Shown: positions 37,589-45,452, counted from the stretch's first letter. The stretch: 64,000 nucleotides of DNA from an uncultured Lachnospiraceae bacterium (GCA_930972465.1 CAKNHF010000007.1:35964-99963), one strand, 5' to 3'. A program made the numbers and translations. The notes: generated from the sequence alone by a model not told the origin.

Positions 37589-38983
37589 ATGAATTATGCG
37601 AAGAAGTTTTTATATCAGTCCAACTACTGGTATAATGACGGCCTGAAGAAAGCCCAGATCAGAGATATGTCCGGTGCGATCGTCTCGCTTCGCCGCAGCC
37701 TTCAGTACAATAGAGAGAACATTGCGGCGCGGAATCTTCTCGGGCTTGTTTACTATGGCATAGGGGAGGTCGCGGAAGCACTGGTGGAGTGGATCATCAG
37801 CAAGAATTTCCGGCCGAGAGATAATATTGCAAATGAATATATAAAGAATGTCCAGGCGTCGGCAAATGAACTTGAAGTCATCAATCAGGCGGTGAAGAAA
37901 TACAATCAGTGCATCGGATACTGTCAGCAGAACAGTGAGGATCTTGCGGTCATACAGCTGAAGCAGGTAATCTCGGCGCATCCGACATTCCTGAAAGCGT
38001 ATCAGCTGCTGGCACTTCTGTATCTTCATTCGGAGCAGTATTCCAGAGCAAAACAGATTCTGAAGACGGCGAGAAAACTTGACACGGAAAATCCGATGAC
38101 GCTCAGATACCTTCATGAACTGACAAGGCAGAGGACGAGGAAAGGAAAGCGCCCTGAGAAAAAGAGACGGGAGGATGCCGTGGAATACAGCCTCGGCAAT
38201 GAGACAATCATACAGCCAAGGCACTCGGCCCTCAGAGAGGCTGCGGGACATCTGGCTGTTGCCAATCTTTTTATCGGAGCGGCGATCGGAGCGGCGATCA
38301 TCTGGTTTCTGGTGGCGCCGGCGGTGAATCAGTCCAGATCGGAGAGACTGAATAACCAGATGCGGGAGTACAGTGAGCAGATCACTTCGCTTGAGGCACA
38401 GATCAGCGCTCAGACGAGAACTCTGGACAACTACCGCTCGCAGGGAGAAGACGCAGAGGCACAGGTGCAGCAGGCTCAGAATACGGTGGACGGCTATGAG
38501 AATCTCATGAGCGTGTCAGATCAGTATGACAACGGCGGATACACCTATGTGACCATGGCGGACTCCCTTCTGGGAATCAGCAGAGATTCACTGGGGGACA
38601 ACGGGAAAGCCCTCTACGATGAGCTGACAGAAGATATTTACCCCAACGCATGCTATGATTATTTTGAGCAGGGGACAGAGGCGCTGTCGGCGGAAAATTA
38701 CGAAGATGCCATAGATGCCTTCGACAAAGTGATCCGGATGGATCAGAACTATAATGACGGAGAGGCTGTCTTTAATCTGGCACAGGCTTACAGCGGAAAC
38801 GGAGACAATGAAAATGCCTCCAAATATTATCAGATGATCATAGAGAACTTTGCGGATTCCGACTATGTGCAGGAGGCGCAGGAGAATTATGACGCCATTG
38901 CGGGTGAGAGCGGCGGAGACGGAAGCTCTGATGGCCAGGACGGCGGTTCTGACAGCGGAAACACGGAAGATGGAGAAGAATAA
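37589..38983 (+). CDS. TPR-repeat membrane protein with coiled coil
   Basis: A 464-aa protein. N-terminal TPR units (about 10-180) include IAARNLLGLVYYGIGEVAEAL and FLKAYQLLALLYLHSEQYSRAKQ. A basic linker (about 182-200) and one membrane helix (about 225-250, LFIGAAIGAAIIWFLVAPAV) follow. Then come a coiled coil (about 252-310) and a second TPR pair (about 370-435) outside the membrane, with a Gly/Ser/Asp-rich tail. TPRs on both sides of the membrane suggest a scaffold; the partner is unknown. Terminated by the hairpin at 39020-39045. Confidence 0.85.
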   Translation: MNYAKKFLYQSNYWYNDGLKKAQIRDMSGAIVSLRRSLQYNRENIAARNLLGLVYYGIGEVAEALVEWIISKNFRPRDNIANEYIKNVQASANELEVINQAVKKYNQCIGYCQQNSEDLAVIQLKQVISAHPTFLKAYQLLALLYLHSEQYSRAKQILKTARKLDTENPMTLRYLHELTRQRTRKGKRPEKKRREDAVEYSLGNETIIQPRHSALREAAGHLAVANLFIGAAIGAAIIWFLVAPAVNQSRSERLNNQMREYSEQITSLEAQISAQTRTLDNYRSQGEDAEAQVQQAQNTVDGYENLMSVSDQYDNGGYTYVTMADSLLGISRDSLGDNGKALYDELTEDIYPNACYDYFEQGTEALSAENYEDAIDAFDKVIRMDQNYNDGEAVFNLAQAYSGNGDNENASKYYQMIIENFADSDYVQEAQENYDAIAGESGGDGSSDGQDGGSDSGNTEDGEE

Positions 38984-39019
38984 ATAATTCATATAATATA
39001 GAAATAAGACACAAAAGAG

Positions 39020-39054
39020 AAGGATATGCAGAAATGCATATCCTTTTGTATTTG
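39020..39054 (+). terminator. Rho-independent terminator after the TPR membrane protein gene
   Basis: An 11-bp perfect stem (39020-39030 with 39035-39045), GAAA tetraloop, followed by TTGTATTTG. Confidence 0.8.
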
Positions 39055-39081
39055 TTGTATATACAATTCGGAAAACGCTGC

Positions 39082-39126
39082 TCATGGGGGCCTGACCCCT
39101 TTTACAAAGGGGTCAGGCCCCCATGA
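39082..39126. repeat. Perfect 21-bp inverted repeat, GGGGCCTGACCCC family
   Basis: Two perfectly complementary 21-base arms (39082-39102 and 39106-39126) with a 3-base TAC loop. The core GGGGCCTGACCCCTTT recurs at 57236-57251 as a partial copy. It lies just before spoIIAA, and its right end has no U-run, so it is more than a simple terminator. Such elements look like dispersed palindromes of unknown role. Confidence 0.85.
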
Positions 39127-39157
39127 AAAATCCGGAAAAAACAAGAGGAGGAGTAGT

Positions 39158-39472
39158 ATGAAATATCAGGTTCAGGAGAACTGTCTGACAATTTATCTGC
39201 CCCGGGAGGTGGATCACCACAATGCGGAGGAAATGAAGAGGGAAGCGGATGCGGTGATCGACAGAAATCATATCAAATATGTGATATTTGATTTTGACAG
39301 GACAGATTTTATGGACAGTTCAGGCATAGGGGTTATCATGGGAAGGTATAAGACGATTTCGCTGATCGGAGGAGAGGTCTGGGCAGTGCACGCGAACGCA
39401 AGGATCAGGAAGATTCTGACGCTTTCCGGAGTGACGAAAATAATGCAGATATATGAGGAGGACGAAACATGA
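39158..39472 (+). CDS. spoIIAA: Anti-sigma F factor antagonist SpoIIAA
   Basis: A 104-aa STAS-domain protein. It frees sigma F in the forespore by binding SpoIIAB when unphosphorylated. FDFDRTDFMDSSGIGVIMGRY carries the phosphorylated serine (cited as DSSGIG). The frame is open from 39026, but GAGGAGGAG and the family start place the ATG at 39158. It overlaps spoIIAB by 4 bases (ATGA), as in other spore formers. Confidence 0.95.
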   Translation: MKYQVQENCLTIYLPREVDHHNAEEMKREADAVIDRNHIKYVIFDFDRTDFMDSSGIGVIMGRYKTISLIGGEVWAVHANARIRKILTLSGVTKIMQIYEEDET

Positions 39473-39924
39473 AAAATACCAATGAAATGGAGATCAGATT
39501 TGACAGCAGATCGGCAAATGAAGGATTTGCCAGGGTGGCGGTGGCGTCGTTTATGACTCAGCTCAATCCCACGGTTGAGGAGGTGGCGGATGTGAAGACC
39601 GCCGTCTCGGAGGCAGTGACGAATGCAATCATACACGGATATGAAAACGAGATACATAAGGTATGTATCCGGTGCCGTATCGATGACAATATGTTTACGG
39701 TGGAGGTCAGTGATACGGGGAAAGGGATAGAAAATATCGAGGAGGCCATGCGGCCTATGTACACGACAAAGCCGGAACAGGACCGCTCGGGAATGGGATT
39801 TGCGTTTATGGAGGCGTTCATGGACAGCGTTGAGGTGGAGTCTGAACCCGGCAAGGGGACAAAGGTAAGGATGAAGAAGACCGTCGGAAAAGGAAGGGAG
39901 ATATGGACCACACAATCGCTTTGA
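39469..39924 (+). CDS. spoIIAB: Anti-sigma F factor and kinase SpoIIAB
   Basis: A 151-aa GHKL ATPase that holds sigma F inactive and phosphorylates SpoIIAA. It has the N box EAVTNAIIHGYEN, G1 box VSDTGKGIENIEEA and G2 box DRSGMGFAFME. The length is normal. GAGGAGGAC precedes the ATG inside the end of spoIIAA, and the 3' end overlaps sigF by 22 bases, so the three genes are translationally coupled. Confidence 0.95.
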   Translation: MKNTNEMEIRFDSRSANEGFARVAVASFMTQLNPTVEEVADVKTAVSEAVTNAIIHGYENEIHKVCIRCRIDDNMFTVEVSDTGKGIENIEEAMRPMYTTKPEQDRSGMGFAFMEAFMDSVEVESEPGKGTKVRMKKTVGKGREIWTTQSL

Positions 39925-40619
39925 TCAGAAAATCACACGACGGAGATAAAGAGGCGAGAGAGCAGCTCGTGGAGGAAAACGTAGGACTTGTCTGGTGCGT
40001 GGTAAAACGGTTCTGCGGGAGGGGAACAGAAGCGGAAGATCTTTTTCAGATCGGAAGCATAGGTCTTCTGAAAGCCATAGACAAGTTTGATCTGTCCTAC
40101 GACGTGAAATTTTCCACCTACGCGGTACCGATGATCTCAGGCGAGATCAAGCGGTTTCTGCGGGATGACGGTATGATCAAGGTAAGCCGGTCGCTGAAGG
40201 AACTTTCATACCGGAGCATCCGGGCAAGAGAGAAGCTGACCGACAGGCTGGGGCGTGAGCCCACACTGGAAGAAATGTCCGCGGAACTGGGAGTGGATAA
40301 AGAGGAGATTGTACAGGCCATGGAGGCCGGCGGCGAGGTGGAGTCACTGTATCGCCCGATTCACCAGAAAGAGGGGAGTGAGATCCGCCTTCTGGACAGA
40401 CTGGAAGAAAAGGATCAGAGAGAGGAAAAAATCCTTGACAGGATGGTTCTCAGACAGATGCTTGAGACACTGGATTCCAAAGAGCGTCAGCTCATTTATC
40501 TGAGGTATTTTGCTGACAAGACACAGGCTGATGTGGGAAAAATCATGGGGATTTCTCAGGTGCAGGTATCCAGGATGGAGAAGAGGATCATTGAGAACCT
40601 CAGGAAAACAGGTTCGTAG
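39903..40619 (+). CDS. sigF: Sporulation sigma factor SigF (SpoIIAC)
   Basis: A 238-aa sigma-70 family factor for early forespore genes. Region 2 is present as NVGLVWCVVKRFCGRGTEAEDLFQIGSIGLLKAIDKFD with STYAVPMISGEIKRFLRDDG (cited as landmarks). Region 3 begins VSRSLKELSYRSIRA, and region 4 ends with QADVGKIMGISQVQVSRMEKRI. The last of the spoIIA genes. The start lies in the spoIIAB 3' end. Confidence 0.95.
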   Translation: MDHTIALIRKSHDGDKEAREQLVEENVGLVWCVVKRFCGRGTEAEDLFQIGSIGLLKAIDKFDLSYDVKFSTYAVPMISGEIKRFLRDDGMIKVSRSLKELSYRSIRAREKLTDRLGREPTLEEMSAELGVDKEEIVQAMEAGGEVESLYRPIHQKEGSEIRLLDRLEEKDQREEKILDRMVLRQMLETLDSKERQLIYLRYFADKTQADVGKIMGISQVQVSRMEKRIIENLRKTGS

Positions 40620-40698
40620 AAGAAATACATATTTTTGACAGAAGTTCAGATACTAGACTGCAGAACAGTAATTCTGCAGGAAAGGAAAGGTGAACAGT

Positions 40699-40854
40699 AT
40701 GGATGAAGGACGTAAGAAAATATGGATATGCCTTCTGATCATTGTGCTTGCGGCCGTAGTGATCGGAATTCTCTATTATCTGAGCGCCCCGCAGCAGGGG
40801 AACAGCGAGGGATTTCTCATAATGGCTCCGGAGGTGGAGCGGTATGCCGGCTGA
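40699..40854 (+). CDS. 51-aa single-pass membrane protein between sigF and spoVAA
   Basis: A short protein (starts MDEGRKKIWICLL, one helix through ICLLIIVLAAVVIGILYYL, ends VERYAG). AAAGGTGAAC precedes the ATG at 40699, and the stop overlaps the spoVAA start by 11 bases, which argues for coupled translation. It is too short for standard gene-finding thresholds. A role in sporulation is inferred from position only. Confidence 0.65.
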   Translation: MDEGRKKIWICLLIIVLAAVVIGILYYLSAPQQGNSEGFLIMAPEVERYAG

Positions 40855-41515
40855 CAGGGTTACTCTTTATATCAAAGGGGACAGGGATATAGAGGTGAAA
40901 AAGCAGGAGGTTACACTGGGAGATATCCTGACCATGGAGTGCAGCGACAGAGCAATGCTGGCGCGTATAAAGCCGCTGAAAATTCTTAAGATACAGAAGC
41001 AGGGGAAGCAGCGTTTTGTTGTATCCGTATTGAAGATCATCTCCTGTATTCATGAAAAGTATCCGAATGTTGAGGTTCAGAATCTGGGAGAGACGGATAT
41101 AATCGTTACCTTTGAAGATCAGAAGACTCCGGGAAAACTGTGGCATGTGCTGAAGGCGGCATTTGTGGCGGTAGTCACTTTCTGCGGCGCTGCATTCTCA
41201 ATTATGGCATTTAACAATGACATAGACGTGACAAAACTGTTCGGACAGATGTACGAGCTTGTGACGGGACGGGAGACAGACGGGTTCACAATCCTGGAGA
41301 TCACATATTCCGCAGGCCTGACGATAGGCATACTGATCTTTTTCAATCATTTCGGAAGGCGCCGCTTTACCGAGGACCCCACGCCTATGGAGGTGCAGAT
41401 GCGCCTCTATGAAAACGATATCCAGACAACCCTGGTAGAGGATGCGGCGCGGAAAGGAGAGGAGATCGATGTGGGAATGGGCAGCACAGGCGGTTCTGGC
41501 GGCCGCAGGCCTTAG
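40844..41515 (+). CDS. spoVAA: Stage V sporulation protein AA
   Basis: A 223-aa protein of the SpoVA channel operon, which moves dipicolinic acid into the forespore. The cytoplasmic N terminus (about 1-100) begins DRVTLYIKGDRDIEVKKQEVTLGDI. Then a membrane helix (about 108-126, FVAVVTFCGAAFSIMAFNND) and a second at about 150-166 (ITYSAGLTIGILIFFNHFG), and RRRFTEDPTPMEVQMRLYE, which is a typical SpoVAA segment. It overlaps spoVAB by 47 bases. Confidence 0.92.
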   Translation: MPADRVTLYIKGDRDIEVKKQEVTLGDILTMECSDRAMLARIKPLKILKIQKQGKQRFVVSVLKIISCIHEKYPNVEVQNLGETDIIVTFEDQKTPGKLWHVLKAAFVAVVTFCGAAFSIMAFNNDIDVTKLFGQMYELVTGRETDGFTILEITYSAGLTIGILIFFNHFGRRRFTEDPTPMEVQMRLYENDIQTTLVEDAARKGEEIDVGMGSTGGSGGRRP

Positions 41516-41891
41516 CGCGGGGGTTGCGACTGCGGCGGGACTTTTTTCCTTTGTCGTTGAGCTGGGCGTGGTGGCCGATTTTGCGGACAGGACACACACA
41601 GCGGAGCATATTCTTTTCTATGAAGACTGTGTGGCTCTGGGCGGCATTGTGGGGAATATTCTGTATGTGTTTCATATCGGAATACCTCTGGGGACGCCCC
41701 TTCTCGCTGCATTCGGAGCTTTTGCCGGGATTTTCGCGGGCTGCTGGGCCATGGCGCTGGCGGAGATACTCAATGTGTTTCCCATATTTATGCGGAGGGC
41801 GAAGGTGGTCAGATATCTGAGTGCGTTTATCATAAGCATGGCTCTTGGAAAAGGCTTGGGAGCTTTTCTCTTTTTCTTCCGCAGATGGTAA
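41469..41891 (+). CDS. spoVAB: Stage V sporulation protein AB
   Basis: A 140-aa polytopic membrane protein with three or four helices: AAQAVLAAAGLSAGVATAAG, a middle ALGGIVGNILYVFHI, GAFAGIFAGCWAMALAEILNVFPIFMRR (cited in pieces) and a last helix. The frame opens at 41442, but AAAGGAGAGGAG is spaced for the ATG at 41469. In other spore formers spoVAC follows directly; here it is on the opposite strand. Confidence 0.9.
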   Translation: MWEWAAQAVLAAAGLSAGVATAAGLFSFVVELGVVADFADRTHTAEHILFYEDCVALGGIVGNILYVFHIGIPLGTPLLAAFGAFAGIFAGCWAMALAEILNVFPIFMRRAKVVRYLSAFIISMALGKGLGAFLFFFRRW

Positions 41892-41921
41892 GGAAATGTG
41901 CATACGATATGAAAATAATAT

Positions 41922-41957
41922 GGGGCAGGTGTGACTCTCATGAATCACACCTGCCCC
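41922..41957. terminator. Long hairpin between convergent spoVAB and spoVAC
   Basis: A 13-bp perfect stem (41922-41934 with 41945-41957) and a 10-base loop. In the minus direction it is followed by TATTATTTTC, so it mainly serves the spoVAC transcript. Confidence 0.65.
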
Positions 41958-41977
41958 TGAAACTGTGATGCGGAATC

Positions 41978-42352
41978 TTATTTCACCAGCGTCCAGATCC
42001 AGTACAAAAAACCGAGAGCCCAGCTGGTAAATATACCGTAGAGGATGACCGGACCGGCGATGGTGAAGATCTTGCAGCCGATGCCGAAGACCTGTCCTTC
42101 CTTCTTGTACTCAATGGCCGGGGCGGCCACAGAATTGGCAAAACCGGTGATAGGCACCAGAGCTCCGGCGCCTCCCCATTTGGCAAGTTTCGGATAGATG
42201 CCGGTCCCGGTGAGCAGTATGCTCAGCAGCACAAGGATCAGGGAGGTCCAGCTGCTGCATTCGTCTGCGGAAAGCCCCTGTATCTCGCAGATGTGACTGA
42301 TAACCTGTCCGATGAGACAGATGGCGCCTCCGAGAAAGAAAGCCTTGACCAT
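41978..42352 (-). CDS. spoVAC: Stage V sporulation protein AC, inverted, 5' end probably disrupted
   Basis: A minus-strand membrane protein with the SpoVAC landmarks KAFFLGGAICLIGQV, GGAGALVPITGFANSVAAPAIE and FTIAGPVILYG. From the ATG at 42352 it is 124 aa, about 30 short of the family, and that ATG has no ribosome site. In-frame codons above it still read like the family N terminus (TDKIQKLKHQKQ, EEYVKTKTPRHNVW). A good AAAGGAG with ATG lies at 42447-42445, but in a different frame; one extra T in the TTTT run there would join the two. So either a one-base deletion, a sequencing error or a rare start codon is involved. Its orientation, opposite to all other spoVA genes, is unusual. Confidence 0.85.
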   Translation of the reverse strand: MVKAFFLGGAICLIGQVISHICEIQGLSADECSSWTSLILVLLSILLTGTGIYPKLAKWGGAGALVPITGFANSVAAPAIEYKKEGQVFGIGCKIFTIAGPVILYGIFTSWALGFLYWIWTLVK

Positions 42353-42447
42353 GTTGAGCCAGACATTGTGCCGGGGGGTCTTTGTCTTTACGTATTCTTC
42401 ATACTGTTTCTGATGTTTCAGTTTCTGTATTTTATCCGTAAAATCAT

Positions 42448-42608
42448 CTCCTTTCAGAAAGTTCCGGTATGCAAACCGGTCTGAAAATAGTATCCGGAAT
42501 ATCTGACGGAATATACCGTATGCTGAAAAATATTCCAGATATGTATATTTACGGAGCCGGGAGAAGATACTAACGGAAAAAGCAGCATAAGAAATGAGGA
42601 TGAGGACT
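42448..42608. other. Divergent intergenic region of spoVAC and spoVAD
   Basis: About 160 bases of AT-rich sequence serving both genes. A forespore-type (sigma G) promoter is expected for spoVAD, but I find no convincing match; GTATG near 42518 followed 18 bases later by ATGTATA is only a weak candidate. Confidence 0.4.
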
Positions 42609-43619
42609 ATGGATCAGGTAAAAGGAAGCCAGAGCATCGTGTTTTCCAGCGCTCCGTATATTATAAGCACGGCATCGGTGGCGGGGAGCAAGGAGGCGGA
42701 AGGGCCTTTGGGAAAACTATTTGATATGACGAATCAGGATGACCTGTTCGGTGCGCAGACATGGGAAGAGGCAGAGAGCAATATGCAGAAAGAAGCCTGT
42801 GTGCTGGCTTTGGGAAAAGCGCATATCAGAGCGGAGGAGGTGCGATATCTGTTTGGAGGAGATCTGCTGAGACAGGGGATCGCCACATCCATGGGAGTGG
42901 AAGCGCTTCAGATCCCCATGTTCGGGCTGTACGGCGCATGTTCCACGTCCGGCGAGGCGCTGGCGCTGTCTTCTATGAGCGTTGCGGCAGGATACGGGGA
43001 ATATATGCTTGCCGTCACATCGAGTCATTTCGGCAGCGCGGAGAAAGAATTCCGTTTTCCGCTGGGATATGCCAGCCAGCGGCCGCTTTCCGCGCACTGG
43101 ACAGTGACCGGCAGCGGCGCTTTCGTTGTGGGAACGAGGAAGACTCACGTGAGAGTTTCAGGCGTTACGGTGGGCAGGATCGTGGACTACGGGCTGAAGG
43201 ATTCGCAGAACATGGGAGCATGCATGGCTCCTGCGGCAATGGATACGATCGTGCGGAATTTCAGAGATCTGGGACGGTGTGAGGACGATTACGACAGAAT
43301 CGTCACAGGGGATCTGGGATATGTGGGACAGTCTATCCTTCTCGATCTTGTAAAGGGACAGGGGTATGATATACGGAAGAAACATATGGACTGCGGCATG
43401 ACAATTTTTGATCAGGAGACGCAGGATACCCATGCCGGAGGCAGCGGCTGCGGCTGTGCGGCAGTGACACTGGCATCGTTTATACTGCCGAAGATCGAGA
43501 AGGGAGAGTGGAAGAGAGTGCTGTTTGTCCCTACGGGGGCTCTCATGTCCACTGTAAGCTTCAATGAGGGCGCCAGTATCCCCGGGATTGCCCACGGAAT
43601 TGTGCTGGAACACTGCTGA
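42609..43619 (+). CDS. spoVAD: Stage V sporulation protein AD
   Basis: A 336-aa thiolase-fold protein of the SpoVA complex that binds dipicolinic acid. It begins GSQSIVFSSAPYIISTASVAG, then shows GLYGACSTSGEALALSSMSV around the former thiolase active site, VTSSHFGSAEKEFRFPLGYASQRP, DLGYVGQSILLDL, and GGSGCGCAAVTLA. Several M codons lie at the start; GAGGA eight bases before 42609 decides it. The length is normal. Confidence 0.94.
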   Translation: MDQVKGSQSIVFSSAPYIISTASVAGSKEAEGPLGKLFDMTNQDDLFGAQTWEEAESNMQKEACVLALGKAHIRAEEVRYLFGGDLLRQGIATSMGVEALQIPMFGLYGACSTSGEALALSSMSVAAGYGEYMLAVTSSHFGSAEKEFRFPLGYASQRPLSAHWTVTGSGAFVVGTRKTHVRVSGVTVGRIVDYGLKDSQNMGACMAPAAMDTIVRNFRDLGRCEDDYDRIVTGDLGYVGQSILLDLVKGQGYDIRKKHMDCGMTIFDQETQDTHAGGSGCGCAAVTLASFILPKIEKGEWKRVLFVPTGALMSTVSFNEGASIPGIAHGIVLEHC

Positions 43620-43699
43620 TGCCGGCGAGGAGAAGAGAAAACCGCGGGGCTGAACGGGAAAGATCCGGCAGGGGATGCCGGGAAGAGGAGGAGAAGGAT

Positions 43700-44056
43700 A
43701 TGGAATATATCGTATCATTTATAACAGGAGGACTGATCTGTGCACTGGTGCAGATTCTTCTGGACCGGACAAAACTGATGCCCGGCAGGGTTATGGTACT
43801 GCTGGTGTGTACGGGAGCCGTGCTGGGATTCTGCGGGATTTATGAGCCGTTCAAGGAGTTTGCAGGATCCGGGGCAGGAGTCCCGCTGCTGGGATTCGGC
43901 AGCACTCTGTGGCAGGGAGTGAAAGAAGCGGTGGATGAGAACGGATTCATCGGGATGTTCATGGGCGGATTCAAGGCCAGCGCCGTGGGGATATCCGCCG
44001 CGCTGATCTTCGGATATCTGGCATCGTTTGCATTTGATCCGAAGATGAAGAAGTAA
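43700..44056 (+). CDS. spoVAE: Stage V sporulation protein AE
   Basis: A 118-aa membrane protein with three to four helices. It has the family pattern ITGGLICALVQILLDRT, LGFCGIYEPFKEFAGSGAGVPLLGFG, and GFKASAVGISAALIFGYL. The frame is open from 43619, but GAGGAGGAGAAGG fits the ATG at 43700. Related in fold to SpoVAC. It ends the spoVA group. Confidence 0.92.
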   Translation: MEYIVSFITGGLICALVQILLDRTKLMPGRVMVLLVCTGAVLGFCGIYEPFKEFAGSGAGVPLLGFGSTLWQGVKEAVDENGFIGMFMGGFKASAVGISAALIFGYLASFAFDPKMKK

Positions 44057-44281
44057 AATGGGGAGTTTACAAATTCTGGAAGAGATCCCGGCATATATGA
44101 CTTCCACATCTGCCAGAATGATGGAGGAGATACTGAAGAATTCTTTGATAAAAACATACAGAAAAGCGGTGGAGGCGCGTTCACCGGAGGAGAAGAAAGG
44201 ACTGCTGACAGATTTATAGAAGCCGGAGCGGATAAGGTGGTTTACACTATGGAAGATCTCAGAGACTTTCTTCCGGGATAG
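44057..44281 (+). pseudogene. Start-less coding remnant after spoVAE
   Basis: A 74-codon frame begins right after the spoVAE stop, in the same frame, with no ATG before its last 15 codons. Its translation looks protein-like, especially SGGGAFTGGEERTADRFIEA and DKVVYTMEDLRDFLPG, so it may be the 3' end of a lost gene. A competing 53-aa frame (44058-44219) has an ATG but no ribosome site. I recognise neither. Confidence 0.35.
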
Positions 44282-44324
44282 AAAAACAACGGTTGATTTT
44301 AATAAGAATACGGCATGATTTCGG

Positions 44325-44365
44325 GCCCTGATTTGTGCAAAACGGCGTAAATCAGGGCTTTTCTT
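44325..44365 (+). terminator. Terminator after the spoVA region
   Basis: A 10-bp perfect stem (44325-44334 with 44349-44358), 14-base loop, then TTTTCTT. Confidence 0.75.
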
Positions 44366-44368
44366 CAC

Positions 44369-44423
44369 TTTACACAGATTTAACATTCTCCTGATTTTAC
44401 ATTTAACATTTCTCTTTTATGAT
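44369..44423 (+). promoter_or_regulatory. PhoP-box-like repeats and -10 element of the pst operon
   Basis: Two pairs of TTTACA/TTAACA repeats: 44369-44374 and 44380-44385 (5-base gap), then 44396-44401 and 44403-44408. A -10 box TATGAT follows at 44418-44423. In Bacillus, PhoP binds TTAACA-like repeats spaced by 5 bases. The regulator encoded at 48809-49483 is the obvious candidate. Confidence 0.7.
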
Positions 44424-44482
44424 GAATACCGTGATCAAAAACAACACACAATAATCGAAATTGAAAAAGGAGATTATCAAAA

Positions 44483-45382
44483 ATGAGAATGAAAAAGTTT
44501 ATCGCGATTTTATCAGTAGTGAGCATGATGGCAGTTGCTGCAACAGGATGCGGCAGCAGCTCTGACGATGCGGCACAGGGAGGCAGCGACGCGTCAGGTT
44601 CTGACTGGGATGCAGCAAGCTCTATTACAGTAGTATCCCGTGAGGAAGGTTCAGGAACAAGAGGAGCTTTCACAGAGCTGTTCGGCGTTGTAGATGAGAA
44701 CGACAACGATATGACAACACTTGACGCTCAGGTTACAAACAACACATCTGTTATGATGACAACAGTATCTGAGAACGAGTATGCGATCGGATACATATCT
44801 CTGGGATCTCTGGACGAGTCTCTTGTAAAGGCAGTGAAAATCGACGGAGCTGAGGCTACAGCAGAGAACATTGAGAACGGATCCTACAAAGTGTCCAGAC
44901 CGTTCAATGTAGCGATGAAACCGGATCTTGACAATGCAGTAGCTACAGACTTCATGGCATTTATCATGAGCACAGAGGGACAGCAGGTTGTTGCTGACGA
45001 GGGATACATTCCGGTATCTGACGTACAGGCTTACGCAGGCGAGGCTCCGGAAGGAAGCTGCGTAGTAGGAGGATCTTCTTCCGTATCTCCGCTGATGGAA
45101 AAACTGATCGAAGCTTACGGTGAGGTCAACCCGAACGGAAAGATCGAGCTGCAGACATCTGATTCCACAACAGGTATGACATCTGCGATCGAGGGAAGCT
45201 ATGACATCGGTATGGCATCCAGAGAGCTGAAAGAGGACGAGGCTTCACAGCTTGAGGGAACAGTGATCGCTACAGATGGTATCGCAGTGATCGTAAACCA
45301 GGCTAACCCGACAGATGATCTGTCAGTAGATCAGGTAAAATCCATCTATCTTGGAGATGTGACAACCTGGGATGCAATCTAA
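44483..45382 (+). CDS. pstS: Phosphate-binding lipoprotein PstS, circularly permuted
   Basis: A 299-aa phosphate ABC-transporter binding protein anchored outside the membrane. The signal peptide ends AATGCGS (lipid cysteine 23). The mature protein starts with what is normally the second half of PstS: VVSREEGSGTRGAF (50-63), AIGYISLGS, SRPFNV and DEGYIPV (172-178). The normal first half follows at 193-299: VVGGSSSVSPLMEKL, STTGMTSAIEG, DIGMASRELK, DGIAVIVN and GDVTTWDAI. All phosphate-binding motifs are thus kept, in swapped order. AAGGAG precedes the ATG. First gene of the Pst operon, with PhoP-box-like repeats upstream. Confidence 0.93.
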   Translation: MRMKKFIAILSVVSMMAVAATGCGSSSDDAAQGGSDASGSDWDAASSITVVSREEGSGTRGAFTELFGVVDENDNDMTTLDAQVTNNTSVMMTTVSENEYAIGYISLGSLDESLVKAVKIDGAEATAENIENGSYKVSRPFNVAMKPDLDNAVATDFMAFIMSTEGQQVVADEGYIPVSDVQAYAGEAPEGSCVVGGSSSVSPLMEKLIEAYGEVNPNGKIELQTSDSTTGMTSAIEGSYDIGMASRELKEDEASQLEGTVIATDGIAVIVNQANPTDDLSVDQVKSIYLGDVTTWDAI

Positions 45383-45452
45383 TCAGAACAATACGGACTG
45401 AGAGTACAACACAGAGTGATTTTTAAAGTGAAAGACTTTCCGCTTTGAATTT

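Noticed and set aside
40627-40660. Possible sigma G or sigma F promoter before the 51-aa gene
   Set aside because: ACATA and CAGATACTA occur at roughly suitable spacing, but neither fits the consensus well enough to claim.
44058-44219. 53-aa frame with ATG after spoVAE
   Set aside because: No ribosome site and weaker coding character than the overlapping start-less frame; kept only as part of the remnant entry.
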